A stretch of 64,000 nucleotides of DNA from Artemia franciscana (taxonomy: Eukaryota > Arthropoda > Branchiopoda > Anostraca > Artemiidae). The stretch is taken from contig NC_088872.1 in assembly GCF_032884065.1 (NCBI RefSeq), positions 38,547,132 through 38,611,131 of the forward strand. The letters run 5' to 3'. The notes beneath the pieces were generated by a model that was given only the letters and a program-made list of their open reading frames with translations, made no database searches and had not been told where the DNA came from. The translations under genes were made by a program, and so were the position numbers. Within the stretch, counting starts at the first letter, position 1. Each line of letters begins with the position of its first letter. Below are positions 12,125 through 23,022 of this stretch, piece by piece.

Positions 12125-12352
12125 AGATAATGCACCAATTCTCAAAAAGGGAACTATCGCTATTCAGCGCACATCGTTCCAGCCTATTACCGTGTCAATT
12201 GCACTGTGTAAGCTGCTTAAATCAACTGGTATTAGCTTAAGAGTAAGCCTTCTGATCCATCTCATTCGTTTGGCTTCCTTTGCAGATTCTGGGGTCTTGA
12301 GGTACTGTCTGCTGTAACCAATGAGCTCATTAAAGCCCGCGTTTCTACACTG
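12125..12352 (+). pseudogene. LINE reverse transcriptase, 5' RT block
   Basis: Plus-strand translation gives PILKKG, then SFQPITVSIALCKLL, resembling the SSYRPITV block, and after a frame change FGFLCRFWG, LSAVTNELIKAR, matching the FGFR-G-C-ALSAVTN block of CR1/Jockey-like reverse transcriptases. The reading breaks at 12352, where unrelated sequence starts. The next RT blocks reappear about 970 bases downstream, so the element was interrupted by an insertion or lost its middle. Confidence 0.6.
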
Positions 12353-13300
12353 TAAAAAAATGAATTCCAACAAAACTTATGCTGGAATTTATACAAGTAA
12401 AAAAATCCTATTTTTTTGTTGAAATTGTGATCCGTGTTCGAAGTCCAACAAATTGTTGAAATTATCAAGATTCATATACTTTACAGTAGGAAAAAACGTA
12501 ATTCTCAACGTAAATAGGTTTTATCAATCAAAATGGCATGGATTTCAGTTGCAGATTGAAATTTCTTGAATACCATATTGAATTTGGCTATGTTGCCATT
12601 TAAAGTAAATGTATGTACAAATATTTTTAGCCTGTAATTAATACTTTGGAACAATAGAAGAGTATTATAGGAATTTTTGTTGTCTCGTATTGCTTTTGGA
12701 ATAGTTACAGTGTATTAATAAAAGAGAAACAATCGTTTTTGTCCGTTTCTAGGTAAAGACAAGACGCGAAATAAAACATTTAAGATCATATTTCACTGGA
12801 TCATTTCTGTTGGATGTTTGCTTACGTTTCGCTTTTAATCCGACAATTCCACTAAACAAAATGATGAGCGGAAACGTCTATTGCTGAGCGGGAGATGGAC
12901 CGGTTCTGGCCTATGTTGGAACTTGGTTATTGAGTACTATTCCTGGTTGCTGTTATAGCGAGCTGGGATGAGTTAGATGTAATCCGAGTGATTGCGGAAG
13001 TGTTAATACTGGTGATATTTCTGATTGTCATGGTTATAAGACATGGCTTATATTCACTATAGGTTAATTAGGGTTGCCACCGTTAATGAATCGTCACTAA
13101 ATATGATGATTTTACAGGTTATTCGGTAAAGACATTGAAATTTTACTTTGGGTTTGTAAATTCATTATTTTTGTTTCTCAACAAGTTATAAATTCAATAA
13201 AGATTAGGAATCTTAATAAGGCACTAAATATTCAATTCTAACGATTTTCAGCTTTTTAAATTCCAATCTTTTCGTTGATAATCATTACAAGCAATTTTTG
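12346..13300. mobile_element. Possible insertion splitting the LINE
   Basis: This ~950-base stretch separates two parts of one LINE. Its left border, CACTGTAAAAAAATGAATTC then CCAACAA, resembles the reverse complement of 46085-46115 (ACACTTAAAAAAAAATGG then CCAACAAG), suggesting a shared transposon terminus. I could not find a matching right terminus, so limits and class are uncertain. No coding region is seen in it. Confidence 0.3.
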
Positions 13301-13319
13301 TTGAATAACCCCCTATATC

Positions 13320-13850
13320 TTGGAGAATTTGATGTCAGCTGGGTCATTGACTCCCTTATTCGTGCGGCAATGTTTCTTCTTGCTGCTAAAAAGGGTTTAA
13401 ATTCATGTGCATCTTTAAGACCTTCTGTGACGTGTATTCTAGCTTTCAAATCTGTCTGAAGATCTCTCTTCTGTAATTTAAGGAACTGGTACCCCGAGAT
13501 AGAAAAATCTCTGTTTAAAAAGAAAACCGTTAAGGAGCTGTTTCTTCTCCTTATCTGCTTAACAATTATATAGTTCGGCCATAAGAACATTGCCTTTCTT
13601 CTGGTATTTCTAATGGAATCAATGTCTCTCTCGTTTTATGTATCGATGATATCCTTAAAGTCAATTGGACTATAGAGCGAAGTTCTGCAGTTTTTATAAG
13701 TCTACAAGACCAATACTTGAAGTTGAGCATTTCAAAGTTAGCGCGGTGAGGTATTACTGGTGTGAACCTTGATGTGAAACTCGATTCCTCTCTGGTTCTC
13801 TCAGCACAAAGTATCACTTACCTGGGTCTTACAACCGGTCTAACTCACAA
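13320..13850 (+). pseudogene. LINE reverse transcriptase, catalytic blocks
   Basis: Continuation of the LINE at 12125-12352. Plus-strand translation gives GAVSSPYLLNNYIV (the G-SSP-LFN block), then NGINVSLVLCIDDIL, where the catalytic YADD is degraded to CIDD, then SITYLGLTTG (the YLGL thumb block). Stops occur between these, including TAA before GAVSSP and TGA after the catalytic block. Minus-strand frames over the same DNA are shadows. Confidence 0.6.
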
Positions 13851-14451
13851 ATGTCAGCTCCTGCAAAAAAAATTATTGTAGAATTTTTACTGCACATGAT
13901 CCATTGCTACTGCCAAATTTATCTTCAGCTAATAATTTATTTGCTTGGATCTGTTTTCAATTCATTCGCCCTTCCCCACATTTTTATGTTGTCCCTTTTG
14001 GAAGATTTTTTTGTAAATGAGAAAATAGAAAAATTTGCTTGTGCTCCTTTCGGTTTGCTTGATAGCTGGTTCAACTCCCTCCAAGGGCTCGAAATTTAAG
14101 AATAGTTCCAAGAATTAGAATAAGCAACCCTGAGGTAGCTATACCGTCGGAAGCCATATATAGCAACCATATAGCACATAAAGAGCAATATAGCAACCAT
14201 CGGAAGCTATAGCTTCATTAATGAAAAAAAAACAATAGAAAAGCAGTGAACTTTCTTTGGTACCCTTTGCCAGTGCATCGTGTTTAGTTGAGTGTATGTA
14301 ATGTGAACATCTATTGCTATGATTTCTTCGTTAAATGCAGTTCCTATTTTGTCACAGAGTCAGTTTTTTTTATCCTTTTTTGTTTTTTTTTCTGTTGTGT
14401 ACAGTATATACTGTATAGTAATAAGAAAGAATTAACGAAAGACTAAGAACA

Positions 14452-14610
14452 ATGAAATTATCGATCATTTTGTTGACATTTTCGACCATTGTTTCTCTAG
14501 CATTTCCATTTCCGTCTAGAGTAGGTTTATTAAACGACAGTTTCTTTTTCCAGTCTTTAGATGAGCGGACTTTAACCTTAAAATATTATTTCATTACATC
14601 AGGAAATTAA
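14452..14610 (+). CDS. Small secreted peptide ORF (candidate)
   Basis: The start codon sits in a favourable context (AAGAACAATGAAA), about 45 bases after a TATATA word (near 14407). The 52-codon frame begins MKLSIILLTFSTIVSLAF, a textbook signal peptide with a likely cleavage after the hydrophobic core, and continues with PFPSR and a polar stretch to TAA. A GTAGGT directly after the codon for Arg23 (14521) could be a 5' splice site, in which case only 14452-14520 is coding and the rest of the gene lies downstream. I recognise no family. It lies inside the intron of the Trio-like gene, on the same strand. It could also be a chance frame; codon statistics over 52 codons cannot settle it. Confidence 0.35.
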   Translation: MKLSIILLTFSTIVSLAFPFPSRVGLLNDSFFFQSLDERTLTLKYYFITSGN

Positions 14611-15249
14611 AAAGAAAATTGCAACGGACGAACGCTATAAGGGAATGTTAAATTATGGGTACTATTAATTTGACAAAACACAGTGGCCTAGGTCTTGAAG
14701 TGCGTCGTTTATTGTCTTCCTTTTTCCTGTGGTAGGGGGAAATTGTTCCCTGCCAGCGTCTATGTTTTTAAATTGTTTTATTCTTTCTTATCCTTAAGCT
14801 TAGTGCAAATGGCATTCATTTTTAATTGTTATTAAAAGTTGACAAGCGGTTGTAGCACGAGAAGCTGTTGATTGCCGTTGTTACACATATTATTTCATAC
14901 CTTAAAATATCAATTTTCAGGTTAATTGAAAAAACTCAGGTATAAACCGCAAGCGATAGTCAATTTGTGGTTCGGATAAACCGTAAAAACAAATCTTTAG
15001 ACAATGTTTTTTTATGGCTTTTGACAACTTTCATTGACGTAAATCATGTCCCAAGCAATTTCTTTTCGTGTTTCAATTGAAACAGAATGTTTTTGAATCA
15101 ATGGAAAATTTCAATCTCTTAACAACCCCGTAATCACTGACCTCTTCATTGAAATATCCAAGTTAGTCTCAATTTTTTCTTTGTGAATGGTAATAATAAA
15201 TTTTAAACATTTCCGCAAAAAGCATTGAGAAATCATTTCAGTAGTGATG

Positions 15250-16490
15250 CACTTCCCATGGATTATCTAACTAATTCGTATGGAAGGTGTGGTTCTAGAA
15301 ACTCGGAAGGAGCTCGTTAGGTCGGATATCGAGATTTCTGGAGCCCTTTTAAGGGCCAAAAACGATTGGAGGGCAACTCAACATTCTCTCGTGCCCGTTT
15401 TCTTCTGGGACCTCCCCTTATCCCTTAGTAGCATTAAATATAGATTATGAGGTAGACATTTTGCTCTCGATTTATTAGAAAAAGCTTTTCTCATGGAAGT
15501 AAAGAGCGAAGTTAAAACTTAAAGTGAGCAAATCGCTTTCGCTACTTAAAAATACCACTACACATTTGGTTTTTGCGTAAATGTGTTCTTTTCTGAAAAT
15601 CTTTAATCACCGGTTCAATACGGCCACCCCTTGAAAAAAAAGGTAAAAAACAGACTACCGCGCTCAATTCTGAAAATCTGAATGAAAATTACTATTTTTA
15701 ATGAGTGTTCCATTGTAAATATCTCTCACTAGACATGTTCTTGAAAGCGTTCTTCTTAAATTTCGACCACTATAAGCCATAAATTTAAAATATTTCCGCT
15801 AAGCACTACAGGATATGCCTTTGGTCATAATATAATCCACGCAATCCCAGGGACAAGGGGCCCGGATTAACCAACCGCCTGTTTTACACTTTTTGGTGGA
15901 AGGGTGATAGATGACTTGGAAATGGGTCGAAAAACTTTTTGCTTCAAATAAGTTAGAAGGTTATGTCTACAAGTCCCTGGACCATAGATCCGAGACCACA
16001 GGGTGCCAAGGAAAGTATAATATATCAAAAGTATTTAAAGTTTGGGGTGTGGGCCCTCATTCTCTGAAAGAACAAAATTGAAAAAAAGTGGAAAAAGACA
16101 CTGATTAGCAAAAATGGGCCAAAATATTTTTTACGATAAGGTTGAAACTTTCAGGGATCGTTCCCGAGATCAAAAGGACCTCGTATACATGAGAAGGAGG
16201 GAAAGGGCGCAGAGGGATCTGAAAATAGGGTGAAAAATCTTTTACTCTGATCGGTTTGAAACTTACATCGATAATCCGCCAGGCCAAGGGAACCGTGATG
16301 TACAAGAGAATTTTAGATTGGAGGAACCGGCATTCCAAAAATGGGGCCTGATAACCGGCAAAAAACATTTGTGACTGTTTTCAAGCTTATATTCGTAACA
16401 CTTTCGTCCAAGAGACACCTATGCGAAGAAAAGGAAAAAGAAAATTGGTTACCCACAAAAAGGATGGATTCTTGGTCGCCTCTAGAGTGA
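15250..16490. repeat. Degenerate tandem-like repeats
   Basis: From about 15890 to 16430 a unit of roughly 100-130 bases recurs about four times with the order: AAAAACTTTTTG or AAAATATTTTT, a TTGAAAC word, a CC(A/G)AG(A)CC or CGAGA word, and a GTGATGTACAAGAG-like word. The part at 15250-15500 resembles pieces of the palindrome-headed element body (GGAGGGCAACTC, CCTTTTAAG). No gene. An 87-codon minus frame at 16105-16368 is built from the repeats. Confidence 0.45.
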
Positions 16491-16494
16491 TTAA

Positions 16495-18205
16495 ATAAGA
16501 AAAAATTATTTTTTTTTTTAACTGAAAGTAAGAAGCGACATTAAAACTTAAAACGAACAGAAATTACTTCGTCAATGAAAGGCGCTGCTCCCTCCTCAAC
16601 GCCCCGCTCTTTACTCTAAAGTTTGACTCTTTCTCTCAACTCTACTTTTTAAAACAGTAAAAAACTTTAGCGTAAAGAGCGGGGAGTTGAGGAGGGAGCA
16701 GCCCCTTTTATTGACGAAGTAATTTCTGTTCGTTTTAAGTTTTAATGTCGCTCCTTACTTTCAATTAAAAAAACTTGATTTTTTCTTATTTAATTTCTGA
16801 ACGTTTTTGAATTAATGCATGTTTTGATTTTGGCTCTCCGCATATGAATAATTAAAAACGAAATTTGCATATTAATTTTTTTGGCTAAATGGCTTCCTCA
16901 TGTTTTTGATCGAATGAGTTTGAGAAAAAAGGAGCGGGAGAGGAGGCCTAGTTGCCCTCCAATTTTTTGGTTACTTAAAATGGCAACTAGAACTGTTAAT
17001 TTTTTACGAACGTTTTTATTAGTAAAATGATATACGTAACTTACAAATTAGCTTACGTAACAAACTTCTGTATTCGCATGTTTTTATTACATATATGAGG
17101 GGGTTCACCCCCTCGTCAGTACCTCGCTCTGTACACTAAAGGTTAAATTTTGTCGAAATTTCTTAAGAATGACCTCTGAATCACAAAGGCCGTAGAATAA
17201 ATAGTTGAAATTACTAAAAATACTTTTAGCGTAAAGAGCGAGGTATTATGAGGAGGTGAACTCCTCATATGCGTAATAATTTGGGTTTGTTTTAAGTTTT
17301 AATGCTGCTCCTTACTTTCAGTTGAAAAAACTTATTATATTTAAATTTTCATTGTTTTTTTTAATAATGCTAGAAAATCCTGCGCTCCCTTTATGGAAAT
17401 TTTCTCCCCCCCATGACAAATTACTCCATGAAAAGTTCCCCCCGCATATCCTCCTCTTCTCAACCCCTCCCCCCAACCAAAAAATCCCCCTGAAAACGTC
17501 TCTACACTTCCAAATAACCATTACTATATGTAAGCACTGGTCAAAGTTTGTAACTTGTAGCCCCTCCCACGGGGACTGTGGGGGAGCAAGTCGTTCCCAA
17601 AGAAATAGTTATAAGCTTTTCGACTATGGTGAATAAAATGGCTATCTCGGAATTTTGATGCGGTGACTTTGAGAAAATAATTATTGTAGGAGGGGGCCTA
17701 GGTGCCCTCCAATTTTTTTGGTCACTTAAAAAGGGCACTAGAACTTTTCATTTCCGTTAGAACGAAACCTCTCGCAACATTCTAGGACCACTGGGTTGAT
17801 ACAATCACCACTGGGAAAAAAAAAAAAAAACAAACGAACTAATAAACACGCATCCGTGATCTGCCTTCTTGCAAAAAATACAAAATTCCACATTTCTGTA
17901 GGTAGGAGCTTGAAACTTCTACAGTAGGGTTCTCTGATACGTTGAATCGTATGGTGTGATTTTCGTTAAGATTCTATGACTTTAGGGGATGCTTCCCCCT
18001 ATTTTCTAAAATAAGGCAAATTTTCTCAGGCTCGTAACTTTTGATGAGTAAGACTACACTCGATGAAACTTTTATATTGAAATCAGCATTAAAATGCGAT
18101 TGTTTTGATGTAGTTAGTGGTATCAAAATTCCGTTTTTTAGAGTTTTGGTTACTATTGAGCTCCTTACTACAGTTCGTTACCACAAACTGTTTGATGAGG
18201 GATTC
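16495..18205 (+). mobile_element. Palindrome-headed element, copy 2
   Basis: Same organisation and orientation as copy 1. The hairpin is at 16500-16790, with a GTAAGAAGCGAC variant of the terminal 12-mer on the left. The right end near 18150-18200 shows CTCCTTACTACAGTTCG and a degenerate 12-mer (GAGCTCCTTAC). It sits wholly within the Trio-like intron and ends about 55 bases before the 18260 exon, so the acceptor region is partly transposon-derived in position if not in sequence. Minus frame 17318-17521 and plus frame 17322-17636 are not conserved in the other copies. Confidence 0.7.
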
Positions 18206-18259
18206 ATGTATTATGTGTGGTATTAGAGCAATCTAAACATTAGTTTTTCGAACTTTCAG

Positions 18260-18452
18260 TGAGGAAATTCGAGAATTGAGATTCAGTGTCATTGTGGACA
18301 CCAGAGGATCGACTTGGCCTCAGGTAAAAATCATTCTAAAGGCTTTGCAAGAGCACTGTGCAGCACTTATTCATTGTGCTTACATAATAAAACCAGGGAA
18401 TTTTTGGCAAAAGCAACGGACAAGTTTGGCGTCACATAAGTACACCTTTGAA
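18260..18452 (+). CDS. Trio/Kalirin-like RhoGEF, SEC14-domain exon (second half)
   Basis: The exon begins after an AACTTTCAG acceptor with the T that completes the Ser codon left open at 10945, giving IPSEEIRELRFSVIVD across the junction. It continues TRGSTWPQVKIILKALQEH, then IIKPGNFWQKQRTS, and ends at a Glu codon before GTAAGTTC, so the following intron is phase 0. The NFWQKQRT signature and the VDTRGS/VDMRGS block are diagnostic of Trio and Kalirin and differ from DBS. With the exon at 10744 it covers about 130 residues of the SEC14 domain. The next expected exon, starting the linker to the first spectrin repeat, was not found in the remaining 45 kb. A 100-N gap follows 650 bases later. 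Confidence 0.88.
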
Positions 18453-19100
18453 GTAAGTTCACTTTTAGTTTATTAATGTTCATGTAAAATTGTATATTTA
18501 TAAAGAGTTGCTTAAAAATTAAGGTTTGATTTCTACTAGTAAAAAAAATCTGCTTTAAGTTTGAGTCCATTATAACATCAACTACAAAAAAAGAGACTTT
18601 TGTTTTGCGCTTTGGATGACCCAGCCTCTTGCATCACAAGATCTTTTTTTGTAACTTTGAGATGAATGAACTATCTTGTCACCTCTTTTCTCCAGTATAG
18701 ATAGAACGTGAACTGTTCCCACCCATGCCTTTCCCGCAAATAGTCCGCGCAGTTCATTACTGGTCTCCTGATTCACTACTTTCGGCCGGAAGTGCAATGC
18801 ATGATTGAGGGCAAAGACCCATTAAAACCCGCAAAGCTTAAATTTAACTCTTTATCTGAACTTATCTGAGTATTTATACTGTTTTATCGAACTTAAATGT
18901 CCTTATACAACTTTATCTAAACTTTATCCAACTTCTATCCAACTCTATCCAACTTCAAGCAAAATTTGCGAAGCCAAATCTCTGGTTACTTTATATTTTA
19001 TTTTACCATTTCAAATAACCATTTCATCTACAAATAGTTTATTTTGGTTAAATTAATCGATTTATATATTGTATAAATTTAAATTCTGTGAATTCTTTAA

Positions 19101-19200
19101 NNNNNNNNNNNNNNNNNNNNNNNNNNNNNNNNNNNNNNNNNNNNNNNNNNNNNNNNNNNNNNNNNNNNNNNNNNNNNNNNNNNNNNNNNNNNNNNNNNNN
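19101..19200. other. Assembly gap (100 N)
   Basis: Exactly 100 N, which normally marks a scaffold join of unknown true length. It lies between the second Trio-like exon and the Helitron cluster, so contiguity across it is not guaranteed. Confidence 0.95.
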
Positions 19201-19254
19201 TAAATTAAGAACATGAAAATGCTGACATGAAATATGGCAAAAACCCGATCTTGT

Positions 19255-20049
19255 TCGGTATTAAATAAAAAAAACAAGTTTTTTTAACTGAAAGTAAGGA
19301 GCGACATTAAAACTTAAAACGAACAGACATTACTTCGTATATGAAAGCGGCTGGTCCTTCCTCAACGCCCCGCTCTTTACGCTAAAGTTTGACACTTCCT
19401 CTCAACTCTACTTTTTAAAACAGTAAAAAACTTTAGCGTAAAGAGCGGAGCGTTGAGGAACTTTTGTATTCGTATCTTTTTATTACGTATATGAGGGGTT
19501 TACCCCCTCAGCAGTACCTCGCTCTTTACAAAAAGGCTTGAGTTTTGTCCCAATTCCTTAAGAATGACTGAATCACAGAGGCCGCAGAATAAATAGTTGA
19601 AATTACTAAAAATACTTTAGCGTAAAGAGTGAGGTATTGAGGAGGGGACGAATCCCCCCATATTCGTAGTAATTTTTGTTCGTTTTAATGCTGCTCCTTA
19701 CTTTCAGATGAAAACACTTTTTCATATTTATTTTTTTATTGTTTTTTTAGATAATGCTAGGAAATCCTGCGCTCCCTTCATAGAAATTTTCTTCTCCCAT
19801 GACAAATTACTCCATAGAAAGTTCCTCCAACATATCCCCCTCTTTTCAACAATTCCCTCCCCAACCAAAAAAATATCTCTGAAAACGTCTGTATACTTCC
19901 CAATAACCATTACTATATGTAAGCACAAGTCAAAGTTTGTAACTTGGAGCCCCTCCCACGGGGACTCTGGGGGAGTAAGTCGTCCTCAAAGACATAGTTA
20001 TAAGGTTTTTTGACTACGCTGAATAAAATGGCTATCTCAGAGTTTTGAT
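19255..20049 (+). mobile_element. Palindrome-headed element, copy 3 (truncated)
   Basis: It begins TATTAAATAAAAAAAACAAG with GTAAGGAGCGACATT, like copy 1. The hairpin is collapsed: after GAGCGGAGCGTTGAGG the sequence jumps to a word normally 350 bases further on. The body then follows copies 1 and 2 as far as GCTATCTCAGAGTTTTGAT near 20047, where Helitron helicase sequence replaces it. The break marks either a Helitron insertion whose 3' end was lost or a deletion joining the two. Confidence 0.65.
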
Positions 20050-20583
20050 ACAGAATTCAGCAGGTAGTTGTATACGTCCTGAAATTGAGTCTACTGGGAG
20101 CTTTCCGTTTCCAATTACCAGTAATGGATCTGAAAATGTTTGACCAGAGTCATCGTTTTGCAATCGGACACGCATATTTGTAGTTAATTTTAATTTTTTT
20201 ACGTGTGCCCATAAATTAGAATTTTTCAGGCAAGCATTCATTTCGTCTGCAGGGGTTGATCTAAATATTATAGGTAATGTTTGCCTGAAATCTCCCGCAA
20301 TGCCAGAATCAGTTTTATCACAAACGTTTTACCAGTACCTCCTGGCGCATCCAAAAAGAAAATTTCTCCAACGTTGTTATCGACACAATGCATTATCGTA
20401 TCATAAATGTCTTTTTGTTCCGACGTTAACTTGGAAATGTTATTTTGTACATACGACAATAGATCACTCCTACTGTAAATTTGTTCACGATCCAATTCTA
20501 CACATGTCGAAACAGCAGCGTTACGATTAGGTGAAGGCATTCCCACATCCTGAAGAGGTTTGTTTGCCATACATACGCACAAA
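20050..20583 (-). pseudogene. Older minus-strand Helitron, helicase half
   Basis: Minus-strand translation gives a Pif1-family helicase of a Helitron: VQNNISKLTSEQKDIYDTI, then EIFFLDAPGGTGKTFVIKL with the Walker A motif GGTGKT. An internal deletion then jumps past the Walker B region to sequence encoding MNACLKNSNLWAHVK. The Helitron's other half is at 24897-26763: the two halves join in frame when the Helitron at 20584-24896 is removed. The 3' end of this element is missing at the left border. Confidence 0.8.
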
Positions 20584-20623
20584 TCTATGTTCACGTAGAA
20601 ATCTATTAATGTTTAAGTTTAAA

Positions 20624-22183
20624 ATGACTGATGAACTTACAATGGCAAAAGCCGATGAAGATGCTCAAAGAGTCTATGCCAAAAAACTTGCTGCTGATAG
20701 AGAAAGTCAGAAAAGAAAGCGTGCCGAGGAATCAAAAGAACAGCAAAGAAACAGGCTTGAGGCTGATAGAGAAAGAAAGAACAGAAGGCGTGCCGAGGAA
20801 CTACCAGAGCAACGCGAAAGCAGACTTGCTGCTAAAAGAGAAAGTGAAAAAAGAAGGCGTGCCGAGGAACTACCAGAGCAACGCAGAAGCAGACTTGCTG
20901 CTGATAGAGAAAGTAAGAAAAGAAAGCGTGCCGAGGAATCACAAGAACAGCAAGAAATCAGGCTTGCTGCTGATAGAAAAAGTAAGAAAAGAAAGCGTGC
21001 CGAGGAATCAGAGCAATCTGAAAGTTATCGCCTGGCATTCAGGTACAGCCCAGTCGAAGATTATAGCTTGAGTAGATGTGTTCAAATCGGGACAATGTCT
21101 AAAATTTGTCCCTATTGCAAGGCCTTGAAATTCAATGGTGAAACAATGGGAATGTGTTGCGCCTCAGGAAAAGTTAAACTTCCTCTATTGGCTGCACCAC
21201 CAGAGCCATTGAAGACTTTCCTTACTGGAACTACGTCAGAATCTAAGCGTTTTTTGTCACAAATCAAAAAATACAACTCATGTTTCCAAATGACGTCGTT
21301 TGGAGCCCAAATCGAAAATCCAGATCAATTTATGTCTACTTTCAAAGTAAAAGGGCAAATTTATCATAGAGCATGGTCCCTTCTACCATCCTCAGACGAG
21401 AATCATAAATTTTTACAAATGTACTTCATCAGTGATAGAAATTCTGAATTGAATGCACGTTGCGAAATTTCTCCCAACGTTGAAAGGACAATCGTTTCCC
21501 AATTGCAACATCTTTTCTACGAAAATAATAAGTTAGTGCGTCTGTTCAAAACAGCCATCGATTTGATGCCTACTGATACGCATAAAATTGTTATTTCCGC
21601 TGACAAAACGCCTCTTGGCCAACATGTGCGTAGATACAATGCTCTAACTATCGACGAAGTGGCAATCGTTATGGTCAGTGATCAGTTTTTACTTCGAGAT
21701 ATTATTCTTCATAAGCGAAACGCTCAGTTGTTAAGAATTGCTGAAAGTCATCGATGCTACGATGCCCTACAATATCCTATCATTTTTTGGGATGGAGCCG
21801 ACGGCTATCACTTTAATATTAAATTGATGAATCCAGCCAATAACAAAGAAATGAATAAGAAATGCAGTGCAATGCATTATTATTCCTATAGACTAATGAT
21901 TCGGCAGGATGAAGAAAATTATATTTTAAAATGCCGTGAATTGTTTCACCAATTTGTCGTGGATATGTATGCTAGAATTGAATCAGAACGTTTGCTATAT
22001 ATCCGCCTGAATCAGACCAAGCTCCGCTCTGAACAATACATTCATTTGCGAGATGCAGTTATAAATGACGGTAATACCACAAACGTTGGAAGATTAACAA
22101 TTTTCCGCTTTGAAATTGCCTCTGAACTTGCATTCTACAGAAACTCCCACGTGCAATATTTCCAAATCATCTGGGATGGGTAA
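20624..22183 (+). pseudogene. Helitron protein, N-terminal part fused out of frame to helicase
   Basis: The start ATG in AAAATGACTGATGAAC is shared by several copies. Residues about 25-135 form basic repeats of 23 residues around RLAADRESKKRKRAEE (four full units, with nuclear-localisation character). A C-x2-C-rich stretch with ICPYCKALKFNGETMGMCC follows, then the Helitron-like N domain (FGAQIENP, DRNSELNARCEISPN, ADKTPLGQHVRRYNALT, YPIIFWDGADGY), reaching LRDAVINDG. The whole HUH Rep domain and the start of the helicase are deleted at about 22100. The frame then runs on for a few residues through DNA that belongs to the helicase in another frame, and stops. It is therefore not an autonomous Rep-Hel protein, though residues 1-490 remain open. 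Confidence 0.8.
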
Positions 22184-22532
22184 AGTATTGCAGCAATGCA
22201 AACTTATTATTTGGGATGAGTGCACAATGGCACACAAAAAATCGCTCGAGGCTCTGGATCAATGCTTGAAAGATTTGCGAGGGAAGTCGAAACCCTTTGG
22301 CAGCACCTTAATATTGCTTGCGGGAGATTTCAGGCAAACATTACCTATAATACCTAGATCAACTCCTGCAGACGTAATGAATGCTTGCCTGAAAAATTCT
22401 AATTTATGGGCACACGTAAAAGCATTAAAATTAACTACAAATATGCGTGTCCGATTGCAAAACGATGACTCTGGTCAAACAAGACCAAGCATTCCTTTAC
22501 AAGTCAGTCGACACAGTTTTGGAACCAAATGA
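22105..22532 (+). pseudogene. Helitron helicase fragment (motif II region)
   Basis: Open frame with ALKLPLNLHSTETPTC-type sequence, QCKLIIWDECTMAHKKSLEA (DEAD-like Walker B, DEC) and LILLAGDFRQTLPII, then MNACLKNSNLWAHVKALKLT as in the minus-strand copy at 20032-20241. It joins by another deletion to the helicase C-terminal block, with loss of frame. The Pif1-like helicase would unwind DNA during rolling-circle transposition; this fragment has no Walker A. Confidence 0.75.
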
Positions 22533-23007
22533 AGCGGTTAATTATCCATCTGAATTTTTAAATTCCATAGATCTTTCAGGGTTTCCACCACACGTGCTAC
22601 AACTAAAAATAGGCGTACCAATAATACTTTTAAGAAATATAAACCCACCAAAGCTTTGCAATGGCACTCGACTTGCCGTAAAAAAAACAATGGAAAACCT
22701 AATAGAGGCCACAATCCTGACAGGGCCTTTTGAGGGTGAGGCTGTTCTTATTCCTCGCATTCCCATGATTCCAACAGATCTGCCTTTTCAATTTAAAAGA
22801 TTGCAATTCCCAATTCGATTAGCATTTGCAATCACCATTAACAAAGCTCAAGGTCAATCATTAGAAAAATGTGGTATTGATCTTAATACTGATTGTCTTT
22901 CCATGGACAATTGTACGTTGCATGTTCGAGGGTCGGTAAACCTGACAATCTATTTATATGCAGCGAGAATTGGACAGCGAAGAATGTTGTATATTCGCAA
23001 GTTTTAA
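22447..23007 (+). pseudogene. Helitron helicase C-terminal block, first tandem copy
   Basis: Frame with [60 protein letters not shown] and FAITINKAQGQSLEKCGIDL, the conserved C-terminal helicase motifs of Helitrons. The end is frameshifted after MDNCTLHVRGS. A second copy of the same block follows 502 bases downstream. Confidence 0.8.
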
Positions 23008-23022
23008 GTTAATTTGTATTTC

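Larger units (their letters stand above)
10946..18259 (+). other. Phase-2 intron of the Trio-like gene
   Basis: The intron opens with GTTAGT and closes with TTCGAACTTTCAG. It is 7.3 kb long and contains a broken LINE, a candidate small secreted-peptide ORF, degenerate repeats and a whole palindrome-headed element that ends only about 55 bases before the next exon. Stretches without a recognised feature here include 10946-12120, 13860-14400 and 14611-15250. They are AT-rich, and 11950-12050 contains an AGAG-rich run. Confidence 0.75.

Noticed and set aside
16105-16368. 87-codon minus-strand frame
   Set aside because: Made of degenerate tandem repeats, no protein signature.
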